A stretch of 64,000 nucleotides of DNA from Entomortierella parvispora. Taxonomy: Eukaryota > Mortierellomycota > Mortierellomycetes > Mortierellales > Mortierellaceae. Both the position numbers and the translations under genes were made by a program. Below are positions 1 through 13,190 of this stretch, piece after piece (position 1 is the stretch's first letter; every line of letters begins with the position of its first letter). The notes under the pieces were generated by a model. The model was not told the origin of the DNA, did no database searches, and saw only the letters and a program-made list of their open reading frames with translations. Where the stretch lies: NCBI GenBank assembly GCA_963573315.1, contig OY752148.1, forward strand, positions 1,479,263 to 1,543,262. Direction: 5' to 3'.

Positions 1-1344
<1,344 letters not shown>

Positions 1345-1778
1345 GTTGATGGGCAAGAGTGATGGAACCACGCGCGTTTGAGCCAAGGAGAATGACAAGA
1401 GTCGAGGAGGCGGGCGAAGACCGTGCAGGAAGTGAAGGAGGAGGGGAGGAACAGAGGAAAGGCCAAAGGAAGGAGCAAAGGAAAGAAGGAAGGAAGGAGG
1501 GAGGGGCGGTGAATGGGAAGAGGGAAAGGGGTGCGCGATGGGTGTGGTCTTGTCAGCCTGTGTGTCTGTCTTTGAAGGAAGAGAAGGAGCCTTTTTCTTT
1601 GTGGAAGGGCAAAGAGGGAAGGAAGATGCGAGTGTGTGACGGTGATTTGCATGTGGGGCGGGAACACAGACGGACGGACTCTGGGACGACGGACGATGAT
1701 CTCCACACAGCGCGTCACCTGGCTGCTGTCGAAGCGACCCTTGTATTCGACGCTCCTTTCCCACTCCTTTTCTCTCTT

Positions 1779-1830
1779 TCTCTCCCTCTCTCTCTCTCTC
1801 TCTCTCTTGTCCGTCTCTCTCTCTCCACTC
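1779..1830. repeat. CT microsatellite / pyrimidine-rich leader
   Basis: A run of CTCTCT with few interruptions (GA on the minus strand) lies about 450 bases upstream of the kinase start. On the minus strand the sequence from about 1850 down to 1345 is purine-rich, then pyrimidine-rich, as in fungal promoters and leaders. Confidence 0.7.
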
Positions 1831-2112
1831 TGTCTTCACTTCAGCCTTGGTAAACTCCTCAGGTGTGAGTCAACCCCGGCGCTTGGCTCTCGCGAATGAG
1901 CAGGGGCTTGAGTAGCAGACTGTCAAAGTGACCATAATCCATTGGGCTGATACAGGGGTGCCACAGTGACTAGTGAAAAAAAAACCCCCCCGCACCCGAC
2001 AGCAGACCCAATCTACGCATTCCAGTCTTGGAGGATAAAGCGTATAAAGCCCATCGTGTTGTAGAGTCGTCGAAGTTACCGCCTTGTACCTACTCCTCAT
2101 TGTCATCAAAAC

Positions 2113-2221
2113 CTACCGGGTGGGTAGTTCCATAGGCGAGAAGTCCCCAGAAGGCCCCAGCAACAGTGGCAGCCGAGAAGATTCCTACGCGGATGACCTG
2201 CTCGTTACGAGAATACCACAT
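2113..2221 (-). pseudogene. Fragment resembling an MFS anion:cation symporter (Dal5-like) transmembrane segment
   Basis: The minus strand translates to WYSRNEQVIRVGIF followed by SAATVAGAFWGLLAYG. This strongly recalls the conserved region of allantoate-permease-type (ACS family) transporters, normally written like YxRxEQ...R...SAATxAGAFGGLLAYGI. The frame ends shortly downstream, and I could not build the remaining about 12 helices around it. A further stretch at about 2345-2420 on the same strand could be an upstream part but does not match the family clearly. Best read as a decayed or truncated gene relic. Confidence 0.45.
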
Positions 2222-2827
2222 GCATGCTGACTATGTAAACGGGGCCTGTCCGTGAACGTCTTCAACTATTAGTTGGATCGCACATGGTCCTTTATCAACA
2301 TGGGTACCCCTTGTATTACCTGGGGCATATTCCTACCAAAGTGTTAATGCCAGGAGCAGAGACATCAACTTTCCAGCCCACTCCCTGGACAGCATCCGGT
2401 TGGGATCAAAGTCTATGCTCTTTTTGATGTGGATCTGCAAGGGAGGCCAATGTATCTTTTTCATCGTGACTAGTCGCGTCTGCTCCTTGCGAGGAAGGAC
2501 GAGGAAGCAAGAGACGTGCTAGTTTGCACCAAGCCCTGTGCAGACAGCACTCATCAACAAGACGCGTCTCGCATGAAACGGAAGGCAAACTTCCGAGCGA
2601 GACATTGCAAATCCCAACTGGGCAACCACCAGACCGCGGACCGCTGTTACTAATCACTTGCCTGCTGCCCCTCCAGCCACCTTCTCAACCTCATCTTCAC
2701 CTTTCGTTCCTTCTTGCTCTTCAGACTCACACACTTGCACACCCACACTTCTTCACACGAACACACAAGCACACAACACACAAACAGTTCATCTGTTTTC
2801 TTTTGCCCATCGCTGCTTTTTTAAACC

Positions 2828-4389
2828 ATGAGCCGTTCTTCTGTGGATGTAAGAGATCCACCAATTTATCCATTTATCCACAGGTCCAAATACACGCGGG
2901 ATGAGCTTAAAGACGCTAACATCTACGTTTCGCTGATCTTGCAGAATGCTTCCCGCAAACTCAAGGCGGACCAAGAGCCTCTTCTTCCCGGTCTTGCCTT
3001 CGCTGGTGCTGCCGCGATCGGCGGTGCCATGCTCGTCAATCGCGTTCGTAAGTGGTTTCGTTTATTTCTCACGTTGCTTTGTCCGGTGAAACAACAAAAA
3101 AAAAGAAAAAAAAAAGAAAAGACACCGAGTCTGGTTCTCATCTATCTACTATCCTCGACAACTCCCTTTCAGCTAGCGCCTCAGTGAAAATCCTCACCCC
3201 TCTGGCTTTTGGTGCTGTGACTGGCAGCTATTTCTTACCCGCCCACACTGAACTCATCAAGAGTAAATTCAGCCGTCCTTTGCGTGTTTCGCGGGCTGGA
3301 CATGACGCCACGACTTCGACTAAAGATTCTGTGAGGGATTTGAGGCGCTCTGTCGACGATGCGACCTTTGACCTCGGACACAAGACGATCGAGACTGTCG
3401 ATGACGTCTCACGACAGGCACAGGCCAGCTGGGACGATATCAGAACCAAAGCCGAAAAGCTCGCGGACACTTACCGTGAGGTCGGACAGGATCAGGTCAA
3501 CAAAGTGGTCGAGACATCTGTCCAAGGGGCCAAGCATTGGCTCGACCAGCAAAAAGCCGAGGCCGATCGTCTCTTAAACGAGACAGCCTCGGTCCTTTCC
3601 AGCACTGCAGCCGCCGCTTCAGCAGCCAAGACTAAAGCCTCGGGCTCCTCCTTCTTGCCTTCGGACCATATCAACAGGTTCCATGATTTTGATAGAGCCA
3701 ACACAGCTTCGCAGAACGCCAAGGAATCTGCCTTTTATTCGAAAACATCCGGTGACAAGCCATCGTCCTCTCGCTGGCACTGGTGGAGCAATGCCGACAG
3801 TATTGCGCCAAAGACGGAGGTGGAGACAAAGATCCATCATGTGGGAACACCCTTGTACTCTCCCAAAACGGTTGATCGTCCCGAGGTGGCGCCCACTTCA
3901 GACAAGCCTCGCAAGATTCTTGTGGACAAGGCTGTGGCCAAGGCGGCCATCCGACAGCACGACCAGACGATCAACCGAGCGGCCATGCTGGGAAAGAATG
4001 CAGAGGAGACTGCTCGCAAGGTGCACGAGAACGTTGTTGATGCGACACTACCAAAACGTCGACAGAGTCGCCACGAGATTCACAAGATTGACGTCTCCCG
4101 CAAAGCCTCTGAGAGTGATTACCGTGATGGCAAGTATATTGTGCGGGAGGTCAAGAACGAGAACGAGGAGGCAGAACGTGTGGGCAAGATCAAGGCGATC
4201 AGGCGCGACCTGGACCACGGTCTCCAAAACTTGGACAAGCGCGCACACATGCTGTACGATGGGGTCGAGCACGTCGAGCACAGCATCAGCAAGCGTGTGG
4301 AAAAAGCCCTCCAGGAAGAAGCAGACTTTTGGCATCAACAGTCGCTCAAGGACCAGTCCAACAACCGCGGTGGAGACCGCGCAATGTAG
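2828..4389 (+). CDS. MIC27: MICOS complex subunit Mic26/Mic27 (apolipoprotein O-like)
   Basis: Inner-membrane subunit of the mitochondrial contact site and cristae organizing system, helping to shape crista junctions. Exons 2828-3047 and 3173-4389 join in phase to 478 residues; an acceptor at 3184 is also in phase and would remove four residues. The ApoO domain is near residues 15-110: LLPGLAFAGAAAIGGAML is the first hydrophobic segment and LTPLAFGAVTGSYFLP is the typical second one ending in a Pro. The remainder is a long, highly charged, Ala-rich, probably coiled or disordered tail with repeated Lys/Glu/Asp/Arg, much longer than in animal Mic26/27 (about 200-270 residues total). There is no obvious cleavable presequence. 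An AATAAA lies about 60 bases after the stop. Confidence 0.75.
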
Positions 4390-5054
4390 GTTTCTTTTGT
4401 AGTAGACTGCTATGGACTACATTCTAATGGTGTGTAAATATCTTTGCACGAATAAAACAAATTCCCGTTGTTTGAAAGTAATGACAACAGCAGCCTAGAC
4501 TTTTGGGCAAAGCTTGGCGGAAACAGGCCGTTGGTGACATGCATCATGATGGGTGCTCTCATTCGTGCTTTGCAGGGGAGGGATGATCAGCGAGTCGCGC
4601 AGCCGAGATGGAAGGAAAGAGCGGACAGGACAGACAAGAAGACAGGAGATCCTTCTCATGCGAAAGAGTAAAGACAACAGGGTCGATAGTGCGAGAGTGT
4701 CAACGACAGACGGACGAACAGACGAACAGGGACCGACGGGCGTGAACTTTCTTTTCTTTCTGTTCATTCTTGTTTGTGTCCTTCATTTCTCCTTTCCTTT
4801 CCTTCCTTCCTCCCTTCCTTCCTTCCCTCCTCCATTCTCATTCACATTCTTTGTCTCCCCCCATTCCCTCCTTCTCCTCCTTCACTCTTCACTCTTCACT
4901 CTCTCTGTCTCTCTTCCTCTCCTTCTCCTCCTTCTTCCCTTCCTCGAGTCCGTGCCAAGCCCGGTCTTTGTCCCTGTCTTCCTCTCTACTCTCTCTCTTT
5001 TGTTTTCTCGAGACCCTTATCTCTGTCTGAACTAGCACAGAGATTCAAAAAGTC
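4390..5054 (+). promoter_or_regulatory. Intergenic region with pyrimidine-rich promoter/leader of the sterol glucosyltransferase
   Basis: About 280 bases (4750-5030) are almost pure CT/TTCC/CTTC on the plus strand and end just before the ATG at 5055. Such tracts are common near fungal transcription starts. The long open frames across this tract are a by-product of the composition. Confidence 0.5.
4451..4456 (+). terminator. Polyadenylation signal of the Mic26/27 gene
   Basis: An AATAAA hexamer lies 61 bases after the stop codon in an AT-rich stretch. Confidence 0.4.
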
Positions 5055-8000
5055 ATGAGTTTGAACGACAAGATGGTCAAGCCGCCCACCAGCGGGTCCG
5101 CCCTGTTGCAGTTTGTTGCGGCTGCTTTGCGCTCGGTAAGTCGCCGGCTAGTCCAAGCTGCTGTCATGGGACATATGAGCAGGTGGCAGGAGTAACACCA
5201 CAACAACACGGCACACAGAGAGGAGGCTGAACAAAAAACAATAGAGCTCCCTTAGCCCAAGAAGCGGGACGGACCTGAGAGCGGAAAGGCATAGGGATTG
5301 AAAGGGTGTCATGGGACCAGAGTGTGTCGCTTGTTGTTGTTGTTGTTGTTGTTGTTGTTTTGGGTGCGGTAGAAAAGCAAGGGCAATTGTCATATGTCAG
5401 TAGGAAAGACCGTGAGGTCAGCTCCTGGGCAGTCTGACCTTTGGGGTTTGCGACCGATCGTCGCTGGCTTACAAGTTGCATTCTAGACTCTCGTTTGTCT
5501 ACAGCCGATCCAAAGTAGAGTTGGTCGGAAACAGGAAATAGTGTTGGGCAGGGTGGATGCATGACCTCAGCAGACAGACAGACAGCCCACGTTGACCGTC
5601 GTCGATTTTAGCCCAAGAGCTCGCGCACGCATACCATAACGTTTTGACTGACCCAGCCGTGTCGGACTCTCGATGATCTACTCTCTTTATTTTTATTCAA
5701 TAGGAGAGCATGGTGGGCTCCCAGACAGACTTCCCGGAGGAGGACGATGACATGGTCCACATTGATGACGAGGGTAAAATCAAAGCGAGAGGAACCAAGT
5801 CCTTTTGCCCGAGTTATTGTACTGACGCAAGACCCTATCTGACGACCCTGTAGGCAAGGAGAATGTTCGTCGCATGCTGTTCAGGCAAGAGTCAACCCAC
5901 GGTATTGGAATCCACTCGGATGGCGAGGAGGAAGACTTTAGCGATGAGGAGCCTCAGGTCGAGCATGCCAGACGTCCCTCTCACCACTCTGTTCACCAAT
6001 CCCAGCGTCATGTCCCTGACAGTGATCACCACGAGGACTCGGAAAGCGACATTTCAAAGTCGACAAGTGCAATTTCTTTTGGTTCTTCGCGGGACAAGAA
6101 GACCGTCGCAGAAAAGTTACAGGCTGCATTTGGCTACCCAGAAGTCGAGGAGTTTGTTGGAGGTAACACAGCTTGACCACACTGATCATGTGCGGGATTG
6201 TTTGCTGGAGGATTAACGTGTTTGGTTTTCTTCCCCCCTCAGAGTACTCTTGTTGGCTGGCCCGCTCGGTACTCCTACCCGGATACATGTACTTGACCAC
6301 GAACCACATCTGTTTCTACGCCAACTTGCCCAGCAGCCAGGATGTGATCCAGAAGGAGGGATTCTTTTCCAAAAAGTCAAGGACTACCAAGCAGTTCACA
6401 CGCTACTGGTTCATCCTGAAGAATGACGTGCTCAGCTACTATGGCAACCAAACCGTACGTCAGACCCATTGTCTGTGATCAGATCATTATGGCTATATGA
6501 CCGTGGACGACTGTATCTTTGTATCTTGGGACTAAGGTTGTCTATTGTTGGTCTACAATAGGATGTTTACTACCCCATCAAGACCGTCGATCTCAAGAAT
6601 GCACTCTCTGCCGAGCCATCGCCCAACAATGACCAGAATTTCTATATTTTTACAAACAATCGCAAGTATACTTTCAGGACGGACTCGGAGCTTGCGAAGG
6701 CAGACTGGGTCAAGGCCATTCAAAAGTCCATCTTCCATGCCAAAATGGAGGGCGACAAAGTGAAGGTGAGGATCTTTTCTGTTCCAACCATGTTGTTCTC
6801 GCGTCTATTGGGCCATCAGCTGCTAATGTAGGCATATTCATTCACGTCACGTTAGATTTCAATCCCTTTGGCCAACGTGCTTGATGTCGAAATGAACACT
6901 ATGGCATTTGCAGAGGCAATCCAAGTCAAAGTCATGGAGAGTGACGGATCCTTTGCTGTGGACGAGGTAAGGGAATTGGAGCAGAGTTATTATTCTGAGT
7001 ATGATGTAGACTAACTAATCTTGCTTTCTTTTACTATTCACAGTATTACTTTGCGTACTTCAACGAGACTGCGAAAACTCTGAATGCGCTAAAGACTCTG
7101 GTCAAGAAATACCAGCAAAGGGGAGGACGTGATCCCAACGTTGATCACAGGATCTATGACAGCACCTCCCCCAATATCAATTCGCCAAGAAAGACACCAG
7201 CAACGACATTTACAACCGCCGCAGAGGCATCCCACCGCCCTTCTCAGCTTTCTGGTCTCCAGGCGACACGTAGCCTGTTTCAAAGTGCAACTAGTTCCAA
7301 GCGTAACAGTCGTTTGCTGTATCCTGAACAGACAAAGTCACCTTCAAGAAGCACCAGTCCAGCCCCAAGATCGCAGCCAACCTCCGACACTGAAGACACA
7401 GATAAAGAAAAATCGAGACACGCGCTTTCATTCTCGATTCGCGGAACAACCAGCTGGATTGCAGACAACCGCGGCGAGGGCAACGCTAGCGACGAAAGCA
7501 TGTCTCTCAACGAAAAGGAGCAAGAGGCATTCAGGAAGGAGTTCTCGCTGCCTGCCACTGAAGGTTTGAGTGCTGTGGTGGTTGGATACCTTCTCCGCAT
7601 TGTGCCTCTTTATGGTCGAGTGTATCTTTCCGATAACTACTTGTGCTACAAGTCCAAGCTTGTTGGAACACGTACACAGGTCATTGTGCCTCTTGCTGAC
7701 ATTGAGCAAGTTGACAAGCACAAGGGCACTCGATTCTATTTCCATGGACTCAGTGTTCTCACCAAGACGGATGAAGAAATCTTCTTCGAATTCTCGACCA
7801 CCGAGACACGGAACACAATCCTGAACACCCTGCGTGACAGGATCACACCCGAGGCTCAGGAGCGCCGTATGAAGTTGAGAGCGCAGGCCATTGCTGAGAC
7901 TCCTTCGATCGAGCTGGATGACCCAATGGAGTGCCGTATCATGGATTCGTTGCAGTTACGTGAGGAGCCTGTCCATGTTGAGCCAATGTCTTGGGCATCC

Positions 8001-10190
8001 CATCCTGGCTTCAAACCCACGCGACCCATGCATATTACTTGCCTCACAATTGGAAGCCGTGGCGATGTTCAGCCATATATCGCTCTTTGCAAGAGATTGA
8101 TGCAGGATGGCCACTCTTGTCGTATTGCAACCCACGGCGAGTACAAGGATTGGATTGAGGGACATGGCATCGAGTTTGGTCTTGTTGGTGGTGATCCTGG
8201 CGAGCTCATCGAGCTTTGTGTGGAGAACGGTATGTTCACGGTGTCCTTTATCCGTGAAGGTATGAAGAGATTCCGAGGATGGTTGGACGAGTTGATGGAG
8301 ACCGCCTGGACTGCTTGCCAGGGCACGGATGTTTTAATCGAATCTCCCTCAGCGATGGCAGGAATTCACATTGCTGAGAAATTGGATATCCCTTACTTCC
8401 GGGCATTCCCATTCCCTTGGACCCGTACTCGAGCCTTTCCCCATCCGTTCGCCGTCCCCGAGCACAATCTCGGCCGTGGATACAACTACATGACCTATGT
8501 CATGATTGAGCAGGTCTTCTGGAAGGGTATCTCTGGCCAGGTCAACAAGTGGCGCAAGGACACCTTGGGCCTGGGTCCCACCAGTTTGGAAAAGCAAGAG
8601 GCCCACCGAGTTCCGAGCCTGTACTCTTGGAGTCCTAATGTTGTCCCCGCTCCCATGGACTGGCACTCATGGATCCACGTTACTGGATACTGGTTCTTAG
8701 ATAATCCCGACCTGGCATGGACACCTCCAGATGACTTGGTTCAGTTTTTGAAGGCTGATCCCAAGAACAAGCCCGTTTATATTGGTTTCGGATCCATGGT
8801 CGTTCCTGATCCCGATGGTATGACCAAGGCCATTATCGAGGCAGTTGTTAAGTCTGGTGTTCGTGCCATTATCTCCAAAGGTTGGTCTGATAGATTGACC
8901 AGTCAGGATGCTGGTTCACCCACGCCAGCCAAGAAGTCGGAAGAAATCGTGTACCCTCCCAGCGTCTACATGCTCAAGTCTGTTCCTCACGACTGGCTCT
9001 TCCCCCAACTGGCAGGATGTGTTCATCACGGCGGGGCTGGTACCACCGCTGCTGGTCTTCGTGCCGGTATCCCTACGGTGATCAAGCCCTATTTCGGTGA
9101 TCAATACTTTTGGGCTCAGCGTGTAGAAGAGGCTGGGGTTGGTGTGTGGTGTCATGATTTGAGTGTCAAGAAGTTGACGGCAGCACTTGTGGCCATCACA
9201 ACTGACGAAAAGATGATCCGGAAGGCCCAATTGATTGGTGAAAAGATTCGATCGGAGGATGGTGTTGGAACTGCTATCCAGTACTTTTATCATGATCTTG
9301 TCTTTGCCAAGGACCGCATGAGTAGGCACCGCAAGGACAAGTCAGGAGATACCCCCGTGAAGTTTAAGGTCCAGGAGGGTGAAGATGACTGGTGGTTTGT
9401 TCAACCATCGTCAGGAGCGAGCGGAGCGACATCGGGTAATGAGGGCTCAGAGAGCACAAACTTGAATGTCCTCTCTGGAAGCGAGGAGGACTCGGTGTCA
9501 ACCCCTTCTGATGGCGTGGCACCCAATGCTGAGGCTTTTATGGACTTGCAGCACTCTGTATCTTACCAGGATGAACATGGGGCGACGCACTCTGATCCGT
9601 CATCCGAGCCTCTCACGCCTCATCTCCACTATGCCTCGACTGAGCCTGGACCTGACAGGACCACAGACGCGATCAGTCACAACGACGAAACCGCGGAGGC
9701 AATTGCTGCTCAATTGGAGTCACTTCAGCCGCCCAGCCGCAGTCCTGTTCCGTTCTTTGCGCAGGCCTATGCACATGGCGAGGGATCTCGGGAGAAGGAA
9801 CTTCAAAGACCCTCAAGCAGCACTGGCAGTAGCTCTAGCAAGTCCTCCAAGAGGACTTCGACTGCTCGAAAGGTGATCGAGACCTTGACAACCAAGGCCA
9901 CTGGTTATTTCATTCCAGGCCATCTCCAGAGCCACAGTCCTCCTCCGTCTTCCTCTAGTGATGGAGACATTGGTCATCGCCATATTCAGAACCATTCATC
10001 CTCTGGAAGTACCAGCACCATCACGAGCAGCTCCGGTCATCAGGAACAAAGCGCTCCTACTTCGTCTGGCAAATCCCACAAGTCAACAGCTTCGACCTCG
10101 AGCGTGGTTCTGGGAGGAGTACTTCCTCCTTCCCCCAAGGAAGCCCCCAAGATTTTGCATGGCAACATGCATGCCCATACTTTGCGATAG
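5055..10190 (+). CDS. ATG26: Sterol 3-beta-glucosyltransferase (Atg26/Ugt51 type)
   Basis: Transfers glucose from UDP-glucose to membrane sterols; in some fungi it is needed for pexophagy. Seven exons (5055-5135, 5704-5773, 5854-6162, 6243-6454, 6562-6765, 6856-6966, 7044-10190) stay in phase and give 1377 residues, close to the family. Order: acidic N-terminus; first GRAM around 154-190 (LPGYMYLTTNHICFYA); PH domain about 195-310 (FTRYWFILKNDVLSYY); second GRAM about 497-595 (YLSDNYLCYKSKL); glycosyltransferase-28 N-terminal part from about 660 (LTIGSRGDVQPYIAL); UDP-sugar-binding C-terminal part with HHGGAGTTAAGLRAGIP near 990. A Ser-rich tail of about 300 residues follows. The first exon encodes 27 residues, and the first intron (568 bases) carries a GTT repeat. 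Domain order is diagnostic. Confidence 0.93.
5333..5359 (+). repeat. GTT trinucleotide repeat in intron 1 of the sterol glucosyltransferase
   Basis: About eight to nine GTT/TTG units in an intron; no coding role. Confidence 0.7.
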
Positions 10191-10870
10191 ACAATTCATC
10201 CATTGCTAATCATTACAAAACAGAAGAGGTGCCAATACAGATACTTTATTAATCATTTTCTCCGACATACACCTTCCTCCCCGCACCATTTCTTGATGAT
10301 CCAACATGCAAAAGAAGAACAAAGCCGGTAGAAATTTGAGACAGACGACAGCTCACGCCAACGCCCAGTTTCAACTTGATCAAAAAATGTACTCACCAAA
10401 GGTTCACTGTGCAGCGTACTCACCAAAGGTTCACTGTGCAGCACAAGATCATCACTGGGCTTTTTGTTTGACCTTTCTCACCCATTGGAGACACTTACAC
10501 TTTTTTTTTTTCTCTTTCAAACAAAAACAACAACAACGAAGCGATACGCATTCTTTCTTTTTTTTTTACTGTGGTTCAATACTTTGTTTGTGCTTTTGAT
10601 CTCACCCGTTCCTTTCCAAAATGAGTGACATAAATGGTCGATGAGGAGGAGTTCGAGGAGACGATCGCTGCATTGGAAGGCAGGAGGTAGGGGGGAAAAC
10701 AAAGAAAGCAGAAAAAAAAGAGTAGATTGTCAGCAATTCCTTTTTTTTTTTTGTTCTTGCTTGAGATGGCAACTGGTATTTTCGTTTCGAGTGGTTGAGA
10801 GCGTCGGGTACAGGGATAAACAACAAACAACATGACGAGGTGTTGATGTCCTGTTCTACTGGCGTTGAAA
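10191..10870. other. Convergent intergenic region (sterol glucosyltransferase / U1-70K 3' ends)
   Basis: Both flanking genes end here. The region holds the 27-bp duplication and several T- and A-runs; no gene is recognised. Confidence 0.6.
10389..10442. repeat. Perfect 27-bp tandem duplication
   Basis: Two identical head-to-tail copies (10389-10415 and 10416-10442), each beginning GTACTCACCAAAGG and ending CTGTGCAGC. They lie in the convergent 3' region between the sterol glucosyltransferase and U1-70K genes. Confidence 0.9.
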
Positions 10871-12437
10871 TTAGTCCCTGCTATCACGGCGACCGCCGTA
10901 GCCTCTACTGGAGGGTGGGCCACCCGGGCTTCTGGACCGACTCCTGCTCTTGCGCCTCTTGCTGTCGCGCTCATATGACCGATCACTGTATCCCCCACGG
11001 CTGCGATCACCATAGCCTCCGCCACCTTCATATCTTCTAGTGGAGCCTCGATCTCTATCACCGCCTCCTCCATAACGTCCACCGCTGCTGCCATAACGAT
11101 CGCCACTGCTGGGACCTCCACGAGAACGATCCCGATCGTGACGGCTGCCATTATCTCGTCCTGATGACGACTGATTCTCATGTGGGGCTCCGATACGAGT
11201 TCCTCCCAAGCCGCCTCCTATAAATGTGTTGATGCACGGGATCATAGATTTGTTAGACGTGTCAGGCTTTGAATACACGTAGATGCCACAGAACGTTGAT
11301 CTTACCAAGACGTTTTGGCTTCCATCCCTTGACTGTACGACCACGTTCTACATCCACGACAATACGACGACCCAGAATCTTGATGCCATCCGCATCCTTG
11401 TAGGCAGCTTTCATATCCTTTTCGCGCTCGTATTCAATAAATGCATATCCTCGGGGCTTGCCCTCCTGATCTTTTACGAGTCTGATCTATAAGATGCAAG
11501 GATTTTCCCAATGCAGATTCATAAAAGGTGTTAAACAATATAAGGTAAAAAGAGAACCAAGAGAAGATCAAAGCAAATCTCAAATTTTCATATCAAGGTC
11601 ATTAAAAAAACCTGCACTCGATATGCTTACTTGAGTGCGGACTAGACTTACGTTCTCAATGGGTCCATACATGGAAAATTCTCTTCTCAGCTCTTTTTCG
11701 GTCACATCGTAGCTCTAAAGAAGAAAATATGCCACCAAAAGGTTGAATGGTTAATATGATACATATGAGTCGATCGAGACTTTGGATTCTTTTGTCCACC
11801 ATTCTATGATCTTGACTTACCAGACGAGACACATGTAGCGTCTTGTAAGGGTCACCGACAACATGTTCATCTTTGTTTGGGTCCCCTGAAGAGAGTGGGA
11901 GAGAGAGAGACAAGAAAAAATACATGAGCCAAGGTTGCAGGATATTTCCAGACCATCTTCATCAGAGTACTAGACTCTTATGTCACATCCTCACTGCCAA
12001 AAATATATTTACATGCTTCCAGTCCTTCCTTGAGCGCCTTCTCTGACTTTTCCTTGCGTTCTTGCAACTGATCAGATTTAACAAGCAAGACAATATTAGT
12101 GAAAACGCAACTTGGATATTAGCTGGTAGAGCAGGATGATCCTTTCCCCCTTTCCCCCCTCCTTTTCTTCTTTTCCATTTTTTCGATCCTGTACCTTTTG
12201 CTTCTTTCTCTCGGCCATGCTCAAGGTAGGGACATAGTCTGTATCATGGCCCTTGCACATATCCAGGTACTGTGAGACAGGTGCCATCCTGGGCTCATCT
12301 TTCTGACCGGGGTCCCGATCCAAAGGTTTAGCGTAAGGCAATGGGGGGCGAGGGGCAAAGAGACGAAGTAAATGTGGAGGCAAAGCAGCTGTGCCTACAC
12401 GGCCGCCATTGTCCTGTCCTGGGCCACGACGTTCCAT
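10871..12437 (-). CDS. SNP1: U1 small nuclear ribonucleoprotein 70 kDa (U1-70K)
   Basis: Core protein of the U1 snRNP; it binds stem-loop I of U1 snRNA and takes part in 5' splice-site recognition. Six exons (12437-12195, 12067-12013, 11885-11821, 11714-11652, 11486-11306, 11217-10871) join in phase to 317 residues. The N-terminus [17 protein letters not shown] matches the U1-70K start. A helix with WDPN follows across an exon junction, then the RRM with RNP2-like LHVSRL and RNP1 PRGYAFIEY, then the family hallmark [24 protein letters not shown]. The tail is Arg/Gly/Ser-rich with RSRSRSRS, and is shorter than the human RS tail. The ATG at 12437 follows a likely leader-intron acceptor (TTTACAG). 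Family assignment is secure. Confidence 0.93.
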
Positions 12438-13190
12438 TGTTCTGTCTTGACTGTAAAGTGAATTAGGGGTGAGCGCGAGGGATAAAGAGATGAAGCGAAC
12501 AAGAGGATCCTGTCGTTCCAAAGGCGGATTTCCTTGATGGTTCGCTGATGATTCCTGGTGTGGGAATGGTCGATGGTCAAAAGGTCGAGAGCTGATCGGC
12601 GATGCGTTGAAGACGTGTTGATGGCCCGCCCTTTGGGATGTCGATCTGTGGAAGTGCTCGTTCCTGCAGGACATACGATCAAGAACGGCTACTGTGACGT
12701 GTAACTTATCCATTTTTAATGGGGCGTCAGGGCGCGTGAAACCTCGGTTGTGCCTCCAGAAAGCACAAGAGCACACAAGGACACTTGGATGTATTTTCTG
12801 CCTGGCCTGTATGCCTTCCAACTCGCGTCCTTTATCTGTCAACTAAAGGTTATAACTGTCTGAAGAAGCGAGACGATCTCTTTGATTTTGAGTCCAGCGC
12901 TTGTGGTCAGTTTCGCGCCTTGCTTGTATTGGCTTCAGACAGCTTGCTAAACATCACAATCGATGCAAATATCATTGCTGCTCTGTCGTTTCTTCACTCT
13001 GTTAGACGCACTTTTGCTCCAGCTACTGATATCGTCGATTCCCTGGCTTTGTCATGAAGGCAAACATGCCATATATAGTTCAGCCCTTTAAGAATATAGG
13101 GCGGAAGGTGACTTCAACAAACAAGCTCAATTGACGTCAGTGTAATCTGTAGCTTTCATTCTAGAGGACTGGCGTTCTGGATTACGAATT
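12438..13190. other. Intergenic region: U1-70K promoter and AP-1 sigma 3' flank
   Basis: The minus-strand reading frame upstream of the U1-70K start is open but low in coding character; a leader intron is likely. No other gene is seen. Confidence 0.5.

Larger units (their letters stand above)
1345..2827. other. Divergent intergenic region between Snf1 and Mic26/27 genes
   Basis: No complete gene is seen. The region holds the kinase leader with its CT repeat (1.4-1.85 kb), a transporter-like relic on the minus strand (2.1-2.2 kb), and a CA/CT-rich stretch at 2.66-2.81 kb just before the Mic26/27 start. Confidence 0.6.

Noticed and set aside
2849-2883. 35-base intron in Mic26/27
   Set aside because: Too short for a typical intron and its removal breaks the frame; kept as a finding only.
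4553-5058. Overlapping open frames before the sterol glucosyltransferase
   Set aside because: They encode Ser/Phe/Leu/Pro repeats from a CT-rich tract in all three frames; composition artefact.
12785-13057. 90-residue plus-strand frame between U1-70K and AP-1 sigma
   Set aside because: Lies across the promoter of U1-70K with no motif; likely chance.
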